Shown: positions 13,405 through 25,570 of the stretch, in pieces | Numbering within the stretch: the stretch's first letter is position 1 | How the letters are laid out: each line of letters starts with the position of its first letter | Source: Centroberyx gerrardi | Taxonomy: Eukaryota > Chordata > Actinopteri > Beryciformes > Berycidae | Reading direction: 5' to 3' | DNA: 64,000 bases | Assembly: GCF_048128805.1 (NCBI RefSeq) | Contig: NC_136017.1 | Coordinates: 1,467,956-1,531,955 of the forward strand | Translations under genes and position numbers: made by a program | Notes under the pieces: model-generated | Seen by the model: the letters and a program-made list of their open reading frames with translations, nothing else | The model's database searches: none | What the model was told of the DNA's origin: nothing

Positions 13405-13921
13405 CAACACTCAGTTCTGGCCAATGTTTAAAGGGAAAATCCACCAAAACAAATACATTTTCTTTTTCACTTGTTTGCTTTATGGATTCCCAAGATTGAG
13501 GAAAATACAATCCTGTGACATCATGGGTTCATATAATTACCTAATTAATTACAGTCACTTTCCTGTAGTATATAGTACATATCAATATATATATCTATAG
13601 GCCTAGTAAACATCTAACATATGTACATACATTTTTAGTATGGGTACTTTTTTATATACTACTAGTACCTTTATACTACTTTCTTTTACATACTACTTAT
13701 AAAAGTGACCTATTCCTTAAAATTCTTTTTATTTTTATATACTACTTTAATAATACTAATATAATTTTTGTGTTGTTATGTTTAATGTGACCCACCAAGT
13801 CAATTTTCTTCCTTGTCCAATAAAACTGATTCTGAAGTGGGAATCGAACCCCCAACCCTGAAAAAATATAACTTGGAAATGAAAAAATTGCGAGTGTGTG
13901 TGTTTCCACATGAGCGAGTGT

Positions 13922-13954
<33 letters not shown>

Positions 13955-15300
13955 GATTTACAAACTTAACTATGCCTCCACTCCATCTGCACCATGTTTA
14001 AGTTTCTCTCATGTGTTTATGGGTGCAGGGGAGCACCCGCGGACCGGAGCGCTGGACGTGTGTCCCTTCATCCCCGTCCAGAACGCCACCATGGCCGACT
14101 GCGTCAACTGTGCCAACATCTTCGCCCAGAGACTCACAGATATGCTGCATGTGCCTGGTAAGATTATTATGTAAAAACTGCAGCCGTTTTATCAGCCTAA
14201 ACCAGGAAGCAGGGATCGCACAAGGTCTTTAAAGTGCGTTAACTTTTCAAAATGTAAGTACTGGAATACCTGGAAAATAAGCCTGTTATGTGGGAAAGTG
14301 CTTAAAAGACCTTGAAATAAGTAAGTCAATAAATAAGTAAATAAATAAAATGTTTGCAGTGTTTGACAGAATGTAAGTTAAAACGGAGAAAAGAAGGCCG
14401 ATGCATTCTGGGAAAGATCTTGTGAACATGCGATTTAAAGCATTGATGGTTGTTTTGAAACGCAGTAAGGTTTACGGAAATGTTTCTTGCTTTTGTGTGG
14501 AGTCTTTATGAATGGAAGCGGATTAGGGCCACATGTGAAAAATTTATTTGAGTTCTGAATTTAAACTCAGAATTCTGACTTTAATCTCAGAATCTCAGAA
14601 TTCTGACTTTAATCTCAGAATCTCAGAATTCTGACTTTAAACTCAGAATCTCAGAATTCTGACTTTAAACTCAGAATTCTGACTTTAATCTCAGAATTCT
14701 GACTTTAATCTCAGAATCTCAGAATTCTGACTTTAAACTCAGAATTCTGACTTTAATCTCAGAATCTCAGAATTCTGACTTTAATCTCAGAATCTCAGAA
14801 TTCTGACTTTAAACTCAGAATTCTGCCTTAAATCTCAGAATTCTGACTTTAATCTCAGAATCTCAGAATTCTGACTTTAAACTCAGACCTCAAAAAAAAA
14901 TGTTCACGTGGCCCTAATCCTCTTCCGTACTTATGAACATAATAATAGTGCTGGAAAAAGTCACTGAAAGTAATTGAATTTGATATAAAATGGTCTTTAT
15001 GAAATGAGGAAGTGTCGCGTCTCATCCCCACAAACTGAGCCGCTGTAGATTCTCCCTGTTTGTCCAAATTAAACTCTGCGGTCAGTTTTCTCACTGGTGG
15101 GAAATCTTCTCCACACGGGAAGAGACCGATCCAAACTTAAGGAGTAAAATTCTCCGATAAATACCAAAACATAATTTCATCCACAGTGTATCTTTATGGA
15201 GAAGCGGCACGGAAAGAGACCAGGAGGAATCTTCCCTCTGTACGGGCCGGAGAGTACGAGGCCTTACCTGAGAAAGTAAGATTTTACAGGACGTTATGAT

Positions 15301-15341
<41 letters not shown>

Positions 15342-18300
15342 ACAACCATTGTTGGAAAACTGTAGTTAAAGGAAAACTCCACCCTAAAAATCTTTAACAC
15401 TGTTTGGCGATGTACCTTACATTCCTTGGTCCATTTTGTTGTTTGAAGTAAAAACTCTCCCATGTGATCTCAGAATACAATATGAAAATAATAATGTTCA
15501 CATATGAAAAGCAACATGTGTCCAAAAAGCAAACGGTGAGCGATTTTATATTGATTATTATCATTGATTATTGAAGTTTAGTTTAGTTTAGTGTAGTTTA
15601 ACATTCTTAGACTGCGTCTTCTGGGGTTTATGACAAAAATAAAACAATATCTTGTACATAAGGACTTCTCTGGTGCATATTTTTGATATTTATATTGTTT
15701 AAATATTTAATTATAATTTATTTACAGCTTGGTCTAAAACTGAGAGCTAAAGCAGAGAGGCCATGCTGATGCTCAGTGGGACGTGCTTAGAATTCACATT
15801 TCTGTTTTCATGTGATTTTTTTTTTTTTTTAAGGGTTTTAACTGAAGTTTCCCTCCATCTGGACAAATAGTTCATAACAGGACCGACTCTTATCCCGCTC
15901 TTCCAGTTAAAACGTGAGGAATGGGCTCCGGACTACGGCCCCGCCACGTTCGTCCCCTCGTGGGGCGCCACGGTAACGGGAGCGCGCAAGTTCCTCATCG
16001 CCTACAACGTGAACCTCATCAGCACCAAGGAGCAGGCCCATCGGATCGCACTGGACATCAGGGAGCAGGGGCGAGGAAAAGACCAGGTGCATGCTGGGTT
16101 TTTAGACCTTTACTTTGGTTTCCACTTGGTTTCGAGCACCAGTGTTAAACGTCACTGTGATTGATTAAATTATCTCTTTAGTGTTCAGGCTCTTATTTTC
16201 ATCTGTGTACCGAGTGGCTTTGCCTAACACCTATCATTGTAGGATGTGCATGATTTTCATATTCAGTCTTAAAATCTTATTTTTATTCAAACAAGTGAAA
16301 CGTTATGTCAATGTGGTGAGGTAATACCACTTGCAGTTTCCCTTGTTTATAGGAATTTTACTACAGATGAGTGAAACAAGGCAGAATAAGGCAAATTGCT
16401 GCACTAGTACCAACATCTTTTCACTTGTTTTAGGAAATATAAGATGTTAAGACTAGATTAAACACTCATTAAGATGGACATGTTTTGTAGTGTAGCTTGT
16501 TTACCAGGGTTCCTGCACATACCCCATTTCGAAATTGTATACTTTACCAAATCTTAATTTCATGGCTGGATTTGAGGATTTTGGTAGCTGGGCAATATAA
16601 CTGAACTCTATAGCTGAACATTATTATTCCCAGTATGTGAAATGGCAGTGGGTCTACCACTAAATAAAATGTGTTGTCTTATGCGTACTTTTGTAGACTT
16701 GCAAATTCAGTGTGCAATTCCCAACCTTTTCATCAGATTTCTTCAGATTGATATTCCAGACATTTCTTTTCCCTGTATAAAGAGCTAACCATCTTTCAAC
16801 CAAATTGGCTAAGTTCTCCTGTTATTTGAATTTACCATTTTCACTAGCAGTGGTGGTAACACACCACTGCTGAATGAGTTCAGACGAGACAGTGGATTTG
16901 ACCCTGACATTGTGCGTCTCTCTACCAGCCTGGTCTGCTGAAGAAGGTGCAGGGCATGGGCTGGTACCTGGAGGAGGCCAACGTCGCCCAGGTCTCCACC
17001 AACATCCTGGACTACGAGCTGACTCCCCTCCACACCGTCTACGAGGAGATCTGCCGGGATGCAGAGGTCCGGGGTCGACTCAGTGGTCTTATATAGTGTT
17101 CAATTTGAAGTCAAAAAGTTGGAAAGGGCAGAATTAAAACCTCCAGGTGTTCCAGTGGTCTAGCTTGGTAAAAATTGAAAAGAAAATTGAGGAGAAACAT
17201 GGACGCCTGGAAGAAGCTGTTATCTTAATGTTATGTTGATGTTTGGTCACGTTAGCTAGCTAGTTAGCATTAGTTAGAACATTCACAACTGTAAGTGCAA
17301 CAAGTGTTGAACCCTTTAAGGGGGCAAAAGAAAAGACTATTTCCTTACGGATATCAATAAAGTATTGCATTGTTATCATCATTGTTATGAATCTACATCC
17401 TGGTTTCCACAGGATCTGAACCTGCCTGTGGTGGGTTCTCAGATCGTCGGTCTGATCCCGCTGAAGGCCGTGCTGGACTCTGCTGACTTCTACATCAAGA
17501 GAGATCGACTCTTCATCATCGAAGAGGAGCACAAAGTCAGACTGGTGAGGACATGATAGAGGGCCAGCCTCTGCTACATCAGTGGAGGCTGGTGATTCAA
17601 AAGGTTAAGGAGGACAGGGATTGGTAAACTGTGGTAAAAGGTAAATGTCAAGTCATTTAATCTAGTACTGAGTCTTAAAATCTTACTTTTCAACAAGTGA
17701 AAAATTCTGCCAATAGAGGTTGATTTGTTTCCAATGCAATTTCACCTGTTTAAAGAATTTTTCAAGGGACAAATGTCAATATGTTGCAAGAAAGCAGAAT
17801 AAGGCAGATGACTCGTATCAGGAAAATCACAGTTGATTCAAGAAACAAGTTTATTTGCGTGAAAGTGAAATCATCTCACCGCACTGGAGATTGTCACTTG
17901 TTTTAAGACTCAATGCTAGATTTAATGACATGGATATTTTTTGCAGTGTATGGCAATTAAGTCAACTAAAATCAAAACGAAACTCGTGGAGGAAAATGTT
18001 TAAAAAAGTTGGCGTCTATGGACCAGCCTCCTCTACAATTGATTGAACATGTGTGACCGTATCCATTGGCTACGGTGGCTAATGCGACTTTAATCATCCA
18101 AGCTCACACCAGGATGCATTAAGTAATGGGATTTTTGTCACGTTGTGATCAGATTTTAAAAGCAGATATGGAAGTGGTCAGGTCATGTGTTGTTGAGATG
18201 GACTTATTGCACGCAATTTATCTTTGTAGGGACACTGTGCTCTGAACTACTTTTGTTTTATGTTGTCTGTATGTGATAAAATGTATTGCCAATGATAGAT

Positions 18301-21300
18301 GACACTATAAATTGCGCTGTAAGGATCAATTTATGATATATCAGGCAGTCAAGCAAACCAATCATCTGTTGTTGCATAGAGAGATTTAAAGTTTCTCTTT
18401 TTCTCTCTCTCTCTCTCTCTAGGTTATCAGTAAGCTTGGCCTTGACTCTCTGGGACCTTTCAACCCAAAGGAGAGGATCATAGAGTGAGTGTTACATAAT
18501 AAAATGGTTTCTGTTTTACATAGATGGTGGGTTATTTTGATACACATTGGAATAAGATAAGACAGCACTTTATTGATCCCCTTGGGGAAATTCAGGTGCC
18601 ACAGCAGTAATTGGTGGACAATGCCAAGGAAGTCAAGTACAGGAAGGAAATAAAAGAAAATAGGTACTAAAATAAAGGTAATGTACATAATATACACAAA
18701 AGAGTCAGTGCAAATAAATCCAAATAATAAATGCAGATTTGGATAAGTCAATGGATATATTCCAGAGGTACGTAATATCCATGTGCAACATAGTCAAGAG
18801 GATTGTTTCCAATGCAGTTTCACTTATTCAGGAAATTTCTACAAACAAGTTTCAGTATCTTGAAATGAAAGAAATGACACCGAAATTCGATTGGCATTGG
18901 CACCCCATTGGCAGATTTTTTTCAAATATTTTAAGAAAAATACGATTTTAAAACTAGTTCTTGTAAGCAGTTGTGTTGTTGTTCCTGTGCAGGTACATGG
19001 TGAAGTCTCAGGAGGACAAGTGTCTGGTTTCTCTGTCCCTGCAGCAGTTTGTCCGCAGTGTTGGAGCCAGGACGGCAGCCCCGGGCGGAGGGTCTGTCTC
19101 TGCTGCCGTGGCTGCTCTGGTATAACCAAAACCTTCTCTGACCAACTTTTGACCAACGTCTCTCCAACTTCTGACCAATTCCTGTCCGACATCTTTTCAA
19201 TCTATCTCCAAAATGTCTCCCATCTCTGACCAACGTCTCTCCTTCCAACTTCTGAACAACCTCACTTTCCACATCTCTCCAATCTCTGTCAAGCTCTCTC
19301 CAACTTCTGACCAACTCCTCTGAAACGTCTCTCTAAATTCTCTTCAACTTCTTTCCAAACTCTCTCCAACTTCCAACCAACCTTTCTAACCTTCCTCCAA
19401 CTTTCTACAACTTCTGTCCAAGCTTTCTCCAAACTCTCCCAAACTTCCCTGATCTCTCTCTCTCCAATTTCTCTCCAACTTCCAACCAACCTCTGTCTGA
19501 AATCTGTCTAACCTCTAACTTTTCTCCAACCTTACCCCAACGTTGTCCAATTTCGATCCAATCTTTCTCCAAATGTTCCAACCTCTCTCCAACTTCCAAT
19601 CAACCCCTCTCAACTTTTGACCAAATCTCCAAATTCTGACCGTCTCTGCAACCTCTCTCCCACTTCTGTCAAACCTCTAACTTTTCTTCCTCCAACTTTC
19701 TCCAGCTTTTTTCCAGCCCTTCTCCAAACTCTCTCCAGCTTCTCTCCAGCCTCTAGCCAACCTCAGTCCAACCTTTGGTCCAACCTTTCTCCAACTTGTT
19801 CAACCTTTCCAACCTCTATCCAACTTCTAGTAAACCTGGTCTGTTACCTCTCTCTAACCTCTGTAACCTCATTCTAGTCTCTGTCCAACTTTTGACTTTT
19901 GTCATCCTCTCTCCCGCATTCATCCATCTTCTGTCCATTCTCCGAACTTATGAGACACAGAGAGAAGACACTGACACTGATTAATATATTGACAGTGGAA
20001 AGATTAAAATAAGGCAATTTTAGATGGTCATTTTTCCTTACTGGATACTTTTTGTATGTTAGGAACATGTTTGAATGTTTTGTAAATTGCTTGTTAGCAT
20101 TGCTAGCATTCCTTGTTGAAACCAAGTGCCACAGCAATAAGTGTCTTGTAGAGAAGAGTGACCAACTAAAATTCAACAAGGTATGAAATCTCTTTCATAT
20201 TTGTGTGTGTGTGTGTGTGTGCACGCGCCCTCCAGGGGGCAGCTCTGGGTGCCATGGTCGGCCAGATGACTTATGGGAAGAAGCAGTTTGAGAATCTGGA
20301 CAGCGTGATGAGGAGGCTGATTCCTCCGTTCCACCAGGCCATGAACGACCTGCTGGTCATGGTGGACGCCGACTCCACCGCCTTCAACAGCTACATGGTG
20401 AGGAGGAAGCTCCTATCTGCCCTGAAAACGTCTCATCGTTGGTTATGTTTACACTTATTTCAGAATCACTTTAATCATATTCATATAAGTAAATAAATGT
20501 AGGACTTTGTCTTGTTGATACTGGTGCAGAAACATCTTGACAACTTCCAGTTTCACAGTACATACTGACACACAAATTATCTCTAGTAACATTAGACTGA
20601 AGCCCAGTAAAAATGGCAAGAATTAAGCAAGGAGGAAGCTAATATTATGAAGCCTAGCCATACTAGCCTATAGCCTATAACTCTAGGTAAGCTAGTTAGC
20701 TAGTTGCTGAGCTTCAACATCATGATGACATGAATGAATGAAAATAAAGTAATTGTCATTTCCGAGTTCTTTGCCATTCAAGTTTGCCAGTTAGCTAACT
20801 TGTGCTCCAGTGACGTGTTTCTTTGGCTCCGCCCATTGAGGTTTAACTAAACCAATGAGATTATTTGTGCCTCCAGAGCAGCTCTGTTAGTTGACCATAC
20901 ATATCCATATATACATATGAATCAAGTGAATTAAATGATCATCTTGATGCTAGTGCATTGATGACCTTTGAATAAATCATTTGTTAAGGTGGAGGTTTGT
21001 TGTAGTGTGCGCTCATTTGTTCTGGATCTGCATAGTAGCAGGGATGTGCGGGAGGGAAACCACTGCAAACCTGTTAGGTTTAAACCTCTGTAATATTTAT
21101 CTCCCTCTGTTATAGGCAGCGTTGAAAATGCCAAAGAACACCGCAGAGGAAATGAAAAGGTAATCTTTTGACACTGGAAACCACTCATTATGATAATCAT
21201 ATTCAGTTTATTGCTCCAGGTACATTTACAATACATGTACTAGGAATTAGCCTTGGTGAGTAGATAATGCAGAACATGAATGCAGCAAAGCAAACAGACA

Positions 21301-23944
21301 TTAACACACAATTGATGTAGATAGACACAAGGGATTTACACAATGTACACAATCCAATACAAAGCATAATGGCGTTATACAAACATCTCATGTCAAAGGG
21401 AAAAAATAAGTTGACAAATAGAAGCACAGGTCAATTACTATAGACAGTTACAATGTCCACAAAATGAATTTGCAGACATATTTAGTTAGATGACATTGTG
21501 CGCTTTAACATAAGGTAAATATGGTCATGAAAATGTAAATATTGAGCTACAGACTGCTGTTAGTCCCATTTAAATGTTTTCCTAATAGAAAAGTGAATGA
21601 AACCATGCAAGTCCTGCATGTGTCTGCAAGCATTAACTCAAGTCCATTCATTTTCACTGCCCTCTAGACTTAAAGTGATGCTTACTGCCAAGTTCAACAG
21701 TCCAGAATTCACACTCATGTTTCTGCTCTTCCTTCCTCTTGACAAGTCTAATGATCATTTTCACAAAGTCAAGACTTTTGACATCCTTTCAAGTGCAGAA
21801 ACCCTTTAATGTGAAGTCTGTGTGACATTGCTGGCCATATTCCAGCCTGATAAACACACTGTAGCCCAAACGCAGCCAGTCAGACCTGATTCCATTGTCA
21901 GACTGTGTTGGGGATTTTCTCCTCGGTTTAAAACCACAGAGACAGAAAACTCTGATGTCTCTTTGATGTTCTGTCCTCACATGACTTACATTGCAAAAAG
22001 TGAGAAGCTAAGCAAGTAATTTGATCATGTATTCAGATTTATTTATTTATTAAATGTGACTTGTTTGAAGAAAAAAAATTCAAAGCAAGAGAATGAATTT
22101 TGAAACACAAAACCTTTTTGAAGGTAATTACACTTGTTTCAAGTAAATTATATATTATCATTAAAAGTGGATTTTTTTGCAACCAATAAAATAATTTGCG
22201 TGTGCACCAAGATCATTTGAATTTTAAAAAATCCTGAAAATCATCCTTATTTTTTGCAGTGTATGCTAATGCCTTTGTCATTGTGACTTTTAGTCTTGTT
22301 GTTTTGAGCATCCGTGTTTGATTGGTCTGCTGTAGCAATCCAGACAGTAACAAGTTACTTCCACAGGATACAATGTGTTATTAAAGCTACAGTATGTAAC
22401 TTTTCGCCTTGAGGCAGGAAGTGTATTGTTAGTCCCTCCCTCCTCCCCCAACACTTGTCACTCATATTGATGAGCTGTCTGCCTTGAAACGGCATCTAGC
22501 CTGAGGAAATGGTAACCACCCCAAAACGTCCCAAATATCGTTGAAATTTAGGCATGAACACCAGCTAGCTGATGATGTAGAATATATCCTATTCACTGAC
22601 ATGTGAAAAAGTTGCATATTGCAGCTGTAAACGAGGCTGAGCTATGTTCTACCTGTGTAGAATCTGTCTTGAATGTTAGAGGAAAGGGGGGTGGATAAGG
22701 TAAAGTGCACACTTCCCATCACATGTTTTTAATTGAATAGTGCTATTAAAACACCCAGCTTAATTCCACTTGCATGCAGAGAGCTTTTTTTTCTCCCGAA
22801 TGTGTGATTGTAATGTTTGGTTGTCGGTCTCTCTGAGGCGGGACGCTGCCATGCAGGAGGGTCTGAAGAAAGCGGTGGGAGTTCCCTTGGCTCTGGCTGA
22901 GAAGGTCAACGTCCTCTGGCCCTCCCTCAAAGAAATGCTCCTTTATGGAAACATAGCCTGCAAGTCTGACGCTCAGGTATGGCACAAACACAACTTAAGT
23001 TCATTATTCAAGCGGTTTATTCGAACTCTGCAGTGTTTTCTCCCGTAGTTCAGTTGGTTTGTCCTCTAACAAGAGAACTGCAACTCCAACTACAGGAAAC
23101 CACCCCAAAACGCAAGAGATTATGGGTAGAAGGAGACGGATAAAGTTCCTTGTGATTGGAAAGCCTAGCATGACAAAATGTCTGGACTGATGCTCATATT
23201 CAGCTGTTTCTTCATGTGTTCTTAACTGGTATGATTTATTGCACGTTCTCTCGTGGTTTTCAGGTAGCAGCCAAAGCCTTGGAGACGGCGGTTTTTGGTG
23301 CGTACTACAACGTTGTCATCAACCTCAAAGACATCACAGACGACGGCTTCAAAATGGCTGTAAGTGTTGGCATCCTGGTGATCAGTGGGCTGAGTCTGAG
23401 AAGATGATCTGAGATTCAATGAGATGAGAGTTGAGATGGGATGAGATGAGGAACAAACACTTTTGTATCAAAAATATCTCTTATCGTTTTCCATCTGAAT
23501 TTTTTAGACATATTCCATACATCTGCTGTCTTCTTATCATAATGGACCAAATTGCTCCTCTGTCTTATCACACATTCTGCATGACAGGACATAATTCAGC
23601 TTCAGCAGGTTTATATTGAAATATTTAAAACAAAAATAATTAATTTAATTCCAGTTCCTCATCACCTTCCAAATTCCAATTATCCTTAATGAGCCTTAAT
23701 CCTCTTTTAGATATACACAACTCCAATAAAAATGCATCAAAAACACACCCAACATCGGCACACACAAGTACAAGACGGCAACAACGGCCATAGAAACCAA
23801 TAACCATGATAAAACGAAGTTATTAACTAAATGATAACCTATTTCTGCTGTTTGCTGTAGACCCAGAAAAAGGCCTCAGCGTTGCTCCAGGAGGCGAAGG
23901 ACAACGCTGCTGCTGTTCTGGATGCTGCTGACAAGAGAAGCTGA
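11361..23944 (+). CDS. ftcd: Formimidoyltransferase-cyclodeaminase, complete, 14 exons
   Basis: A bifunctional folate enzyme of histidine breakdown. It moves the formimino group from formiminoglutamate to tetrahydrofolate, then deaminates it to 5,10-methenyl-THF. Exons: 11361-11414, 12474-12657, 14029-14157, 15187-15275, 15907-16086, 16929-17066, 17413-17544, 18423-18484, 18993-19119, 20236-20397, 21116-21159, 22838-22976, 23264-23359, 23861-23944. Total CDS is 1620 nt (539 aa; human 541) with phase kept throughout. The N-terminus [14 protein letters not shown] is diagnostic. The formiminotransferase catalytic His falls at residue 82 in [14 protein letters not shown]. The cyclodeaminase half begins near residue 330, with [11 protein letters not shown] at 351-361 and [12 protein letters not shown]. 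All acceptors are AG and donors GT; exons 6 (GTCCGG) and 9 (GTATAA) have weak donors. No frameshift was seen, so the gene looks functional; expression is expected mainly in liver. Confidence 0.96.
11625..11722 (+). repeat. Retroelement-type 3' tail in ftcd intron 1
   Basis: The motif AACAGTCTTTATCTCAACGG, then GATAACCGGGTTAAATAAAG and an A-rich end, matches the common vertebrate repeat tail of the type 'AATCTCAATGGGA...CTGGTTAAATAAAGG'. The family is not resolved. Confidence 0.4.
13379..13401. repeat. (CA)n microsatellite, ftcd intron 2
   Basis: Uninterrupted CA dinucleotides within intron 2. A (GT)n tract also lies at about 13919-13953 in the same intron, about 75 bp before the exon 3 acceptor. 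Confidence 0.9.
14513..14929. mobile_element. hAT-like MITE carrying an internal minisatellite, ftcd intron 3
   Basis: Inverted ends: the left arm starting at 14514 reads GGAAGCGGATTAGGGCCAC. The right arm, read in reverse complement from 14926, is GGAAGAGGATTAGGGCCAC. Eight-base near-direct repeats flank it (TTTATGAA at 14505-14512 and CTTATGAA at 14930-14937), as expected for a hAT-type target duplication. The interior (about 14560-14885) is a tandem array of TCAGAATTCTGACTTTAAAC or TTTAATC modules. There is no coding capacity. Confidence 0.6.
15303..15338. repeat. (CA)n microsatellite, ftcd intron 4
   Basis: Pure CA run 25 bp downstream of the exon 4 donor. Confidence 0.9.
16265..16500. 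repeat. Dispersed MITE-like repeat, ftcd intron 5
   Basis: One of several related copies in ftcd introns. Shared features are AGTCTTAAAATCTTA-TTTT, AACAAGTGAAA, GCAGAATAAGGCA, CTTGTTTTA, AGACTAGATT and a final TTTTGTAGTGTAG. Related segments lie at 17670-17950 (ending TTTTTTGCAGTGTA) and, more degraded, at 18765-18955 and 22040-22262. The TTTTTGCAGTG ends are typical of a widespread teleost repeat, but I did not define its terminal inverted repeats. Confidence 0.5.
17670..17950. repeat. Dispersed MITE-like repeat, ftcd intron 7
   Basis: A second copy of the family seen at 16265-16500, with the same ordered blocks. It begins ACTGAGTCTTAAAATCTTAC and ends GATATTTTTTGCAGTGTA. Confidence 0.5.
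18545..18740. repeat. Retroelement-derived repeat, ftcd intron 8
   Basis: Contains AGCACTTTATTGATCCCC then TTGGGGAAATTCAGG, a recognisable fish LINE-associated end sequence. AT-rich sequence with several AATAAA-like motifs follows. Confidence 0.5.
19125..19905. repeat. CT-rich, guanine-poor minisatellite, ftcd intron 9
   Basis: About 780 bp of degenerate short repeats around the theme CTCTCCAACTTCTGACCAA. The plus strand is dominated by C and T, with A mainly in AAC. It starts about 5 bases after the exon 9 donor. Open frames in both strands here are by-products of the composition, not genes. Confidence 0.85.
20204..20221. repeat. (GT)n tract close to the ftcd exon 10 acceptor
   Basis: A short GT run ends about 15 bases before the AG of exon 10 (acceptor GCGCCCTCCAG at 20235). 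Confidence 0.8.
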
Positions 23945-24262
23945 AACTCTCAAACCACAGACTGGAAGTTAATCAGATTTTAACAGAGATGGAAAATATA
24001 TCTGCCCACTGAATTCAGGCTGCCAATCTGTTATTACAATGTTTCAGCCAACTACTGTTTGTTGTTTGAAACGCTGAAACTTGCTAGTCGAAACATAGCA
24101 GCACATTTAGGTTGGCTGTTTATATTTTGGACATTTTCTCCAAGAAATCATATTATAATCTGTACAGTTAAATGTGTCTTAGCGATTACTACGTTGCACC
24201 AAGGTGACCGTACTTGTACTGCAAATGTACTGCCAAACCTGTAGCCATATTCTGCTTGCAAA

Positions 24263-24268
24263 AATAAA
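24263..24268 (+). terminator. ftcd polyadenylation signal
   Basis: AATAAA lies 319 bases past the ftcd stop codon, the first canonical signal downstream. Confidence 0.65.
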
Positions 24269-24479
24269 GAATAAGAAATCAATGAATTGATGTCAGAAAA
24301 TGTAATTTTCTCCCATCGTCATGCATCCCACTATGAAATCCGTTTGGAGGTTTTTTTAGATATCCTGCTGACAGACAGACTTAACTGACAGGTGGAAATA
24401 GAAACTCCTTGGCAGAGGTAAATGTGCAAAAATGCAGAAAATCAAACAAGGGCTGAGTACTCTTTCATGACACTGTACA

Positions 24480-24605
24480 GTAAATGAGCTGTAAGTGCCC
24501 TTGCTCAGGGGCACCTCGGCAGTGCTAGGCTCTCTCTCGGTACTGGGGATAAAACCAGCAACCTTCCAACAACTAGCCAACCTGGCATACTCTGGAAAAC
24601 AAGCC
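24480..24605. repeat. Fish interspersed repeat fragment
   Basis: GTGCCCTTGCTCAGGGGCAC and CTCGGCAGTGCTAGG followed by ACTGGGGATAAAACCAGCAA resemble a common teleost repeat module that carries a tRNA-like B-box region in antisense. A shorter related stretch lies at 10872-10900 (AAGTGCCCTTGAGCAAAACA). Confidence 0.4.
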
Positions 24606-24655
24606 AGTTGGTGACGTCTCTCCACTTCTCACTCCACCTTTACAGTGTAATAGTT

Positions 24656-24755
24656 AAGAAAGGCATGATGAGACAGGAATGCAGAGGTGCAGCAGCACTT
24701 CAGAGTGCATCTCTTCTAATTTGACAGTCGAGTCGTCAGCTGCTGTCCAATTCAC
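24656..24755 (+). other. Candidate 5' untranslated exon of the Gly/Arg-rich repeat gene
   Basis: A strong donor, TTCAC|GTAAGTAC, ends at 24755. No open frame through it joins the next coding exon, so it would be untranslated. The 5' limit is unknown. Assignment to the downstream gene is inference from position and strand. Confidence 0.35.
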
Positions 24756-25194
24756 GTAAGTACACTGTTCTAATTTTCTGTTATCAGATATGCAACTTTA
24801 GCATAGGAAGGGAACTTTTTTCTAAAGCTTTCCAGGGAAAATTATGTGTTCAATATATTTTACAGCGATTTGAGATTTTTTTTTTTAGTTTATTGTAGAA
24901 GCAATGAAAGGAGCTATTGTGTTTTTATGATAATATAGGAATATTTTCCTCTTAATTTCAGTGTAACATTCAACAACTGCTTTAAAAGGGTCAGTCGAAC
25001 ATGTGAAACACAATTTCTTGTTAGATTCTAGAGAATGTGAGAATTTTTAATAAACTTCAACTTTCTCTTGAGCATTTTTTTCATTGAATGGCCTTATACA
25101 ACCAACAATTGATGAAAGAGCATGCAAAGCATATGAGCATTGTCAGGTGAAAACCTCAGGAATCCAACTTTGGTGATTTAAACTTAAACTGAAG

Positions 25195-25370
25195 AATGAC
25201 ATGCTTCTCTATGGGTTGAAAAGGCTTATGAAACCCTTTCAAACCCATTGGATAAACTAATAATGCATGTCCATCAAGCTAAAAATGAGGCTGTTCTTAA
25301 TTCCTGAAAAGTTGAGATTTTGGACATACGAGGTTTTAACCAGACAACAGCGATATATAAAACTAAAATG
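25195..25370 (+). repeat. Interspersed repeat, copy 2 (pairs with 10545-10715)
   Basis: Same block order as the copy at 10545-10715, including GGCTTATGAAACCCTTTCAAA-type and TTGGATAAACT segments. It lies just upstream of the candidate exon 25517-25589. Confidence 0.45.
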
Positions 25371-25570
25371 TGCCTGCTGTTCTTTTGTTGATGTACTATT
25401 ATTTGTCCTCATAGACAAGCGTGATGAGCCAGTAACTTTTCATGTAACCAGTAAAACCAGTTTAACTGTGAGATGTAAACAGGCACCACCCTGTTTTTTT
25501 GTTTTTTTATATTTAGCACTGCATCATAAAGATTCATCTGCCACCAAGATAAACACACTGTCGCGGGAAA

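Noticed and set aside
18839-19599. Overlapping open frames on both strands in ftcd intron 9
   Set aside because: By-products of the G-poor CT minisatellite; Trp/Glu-Arg and Ser/Pro low complexity with no domain.
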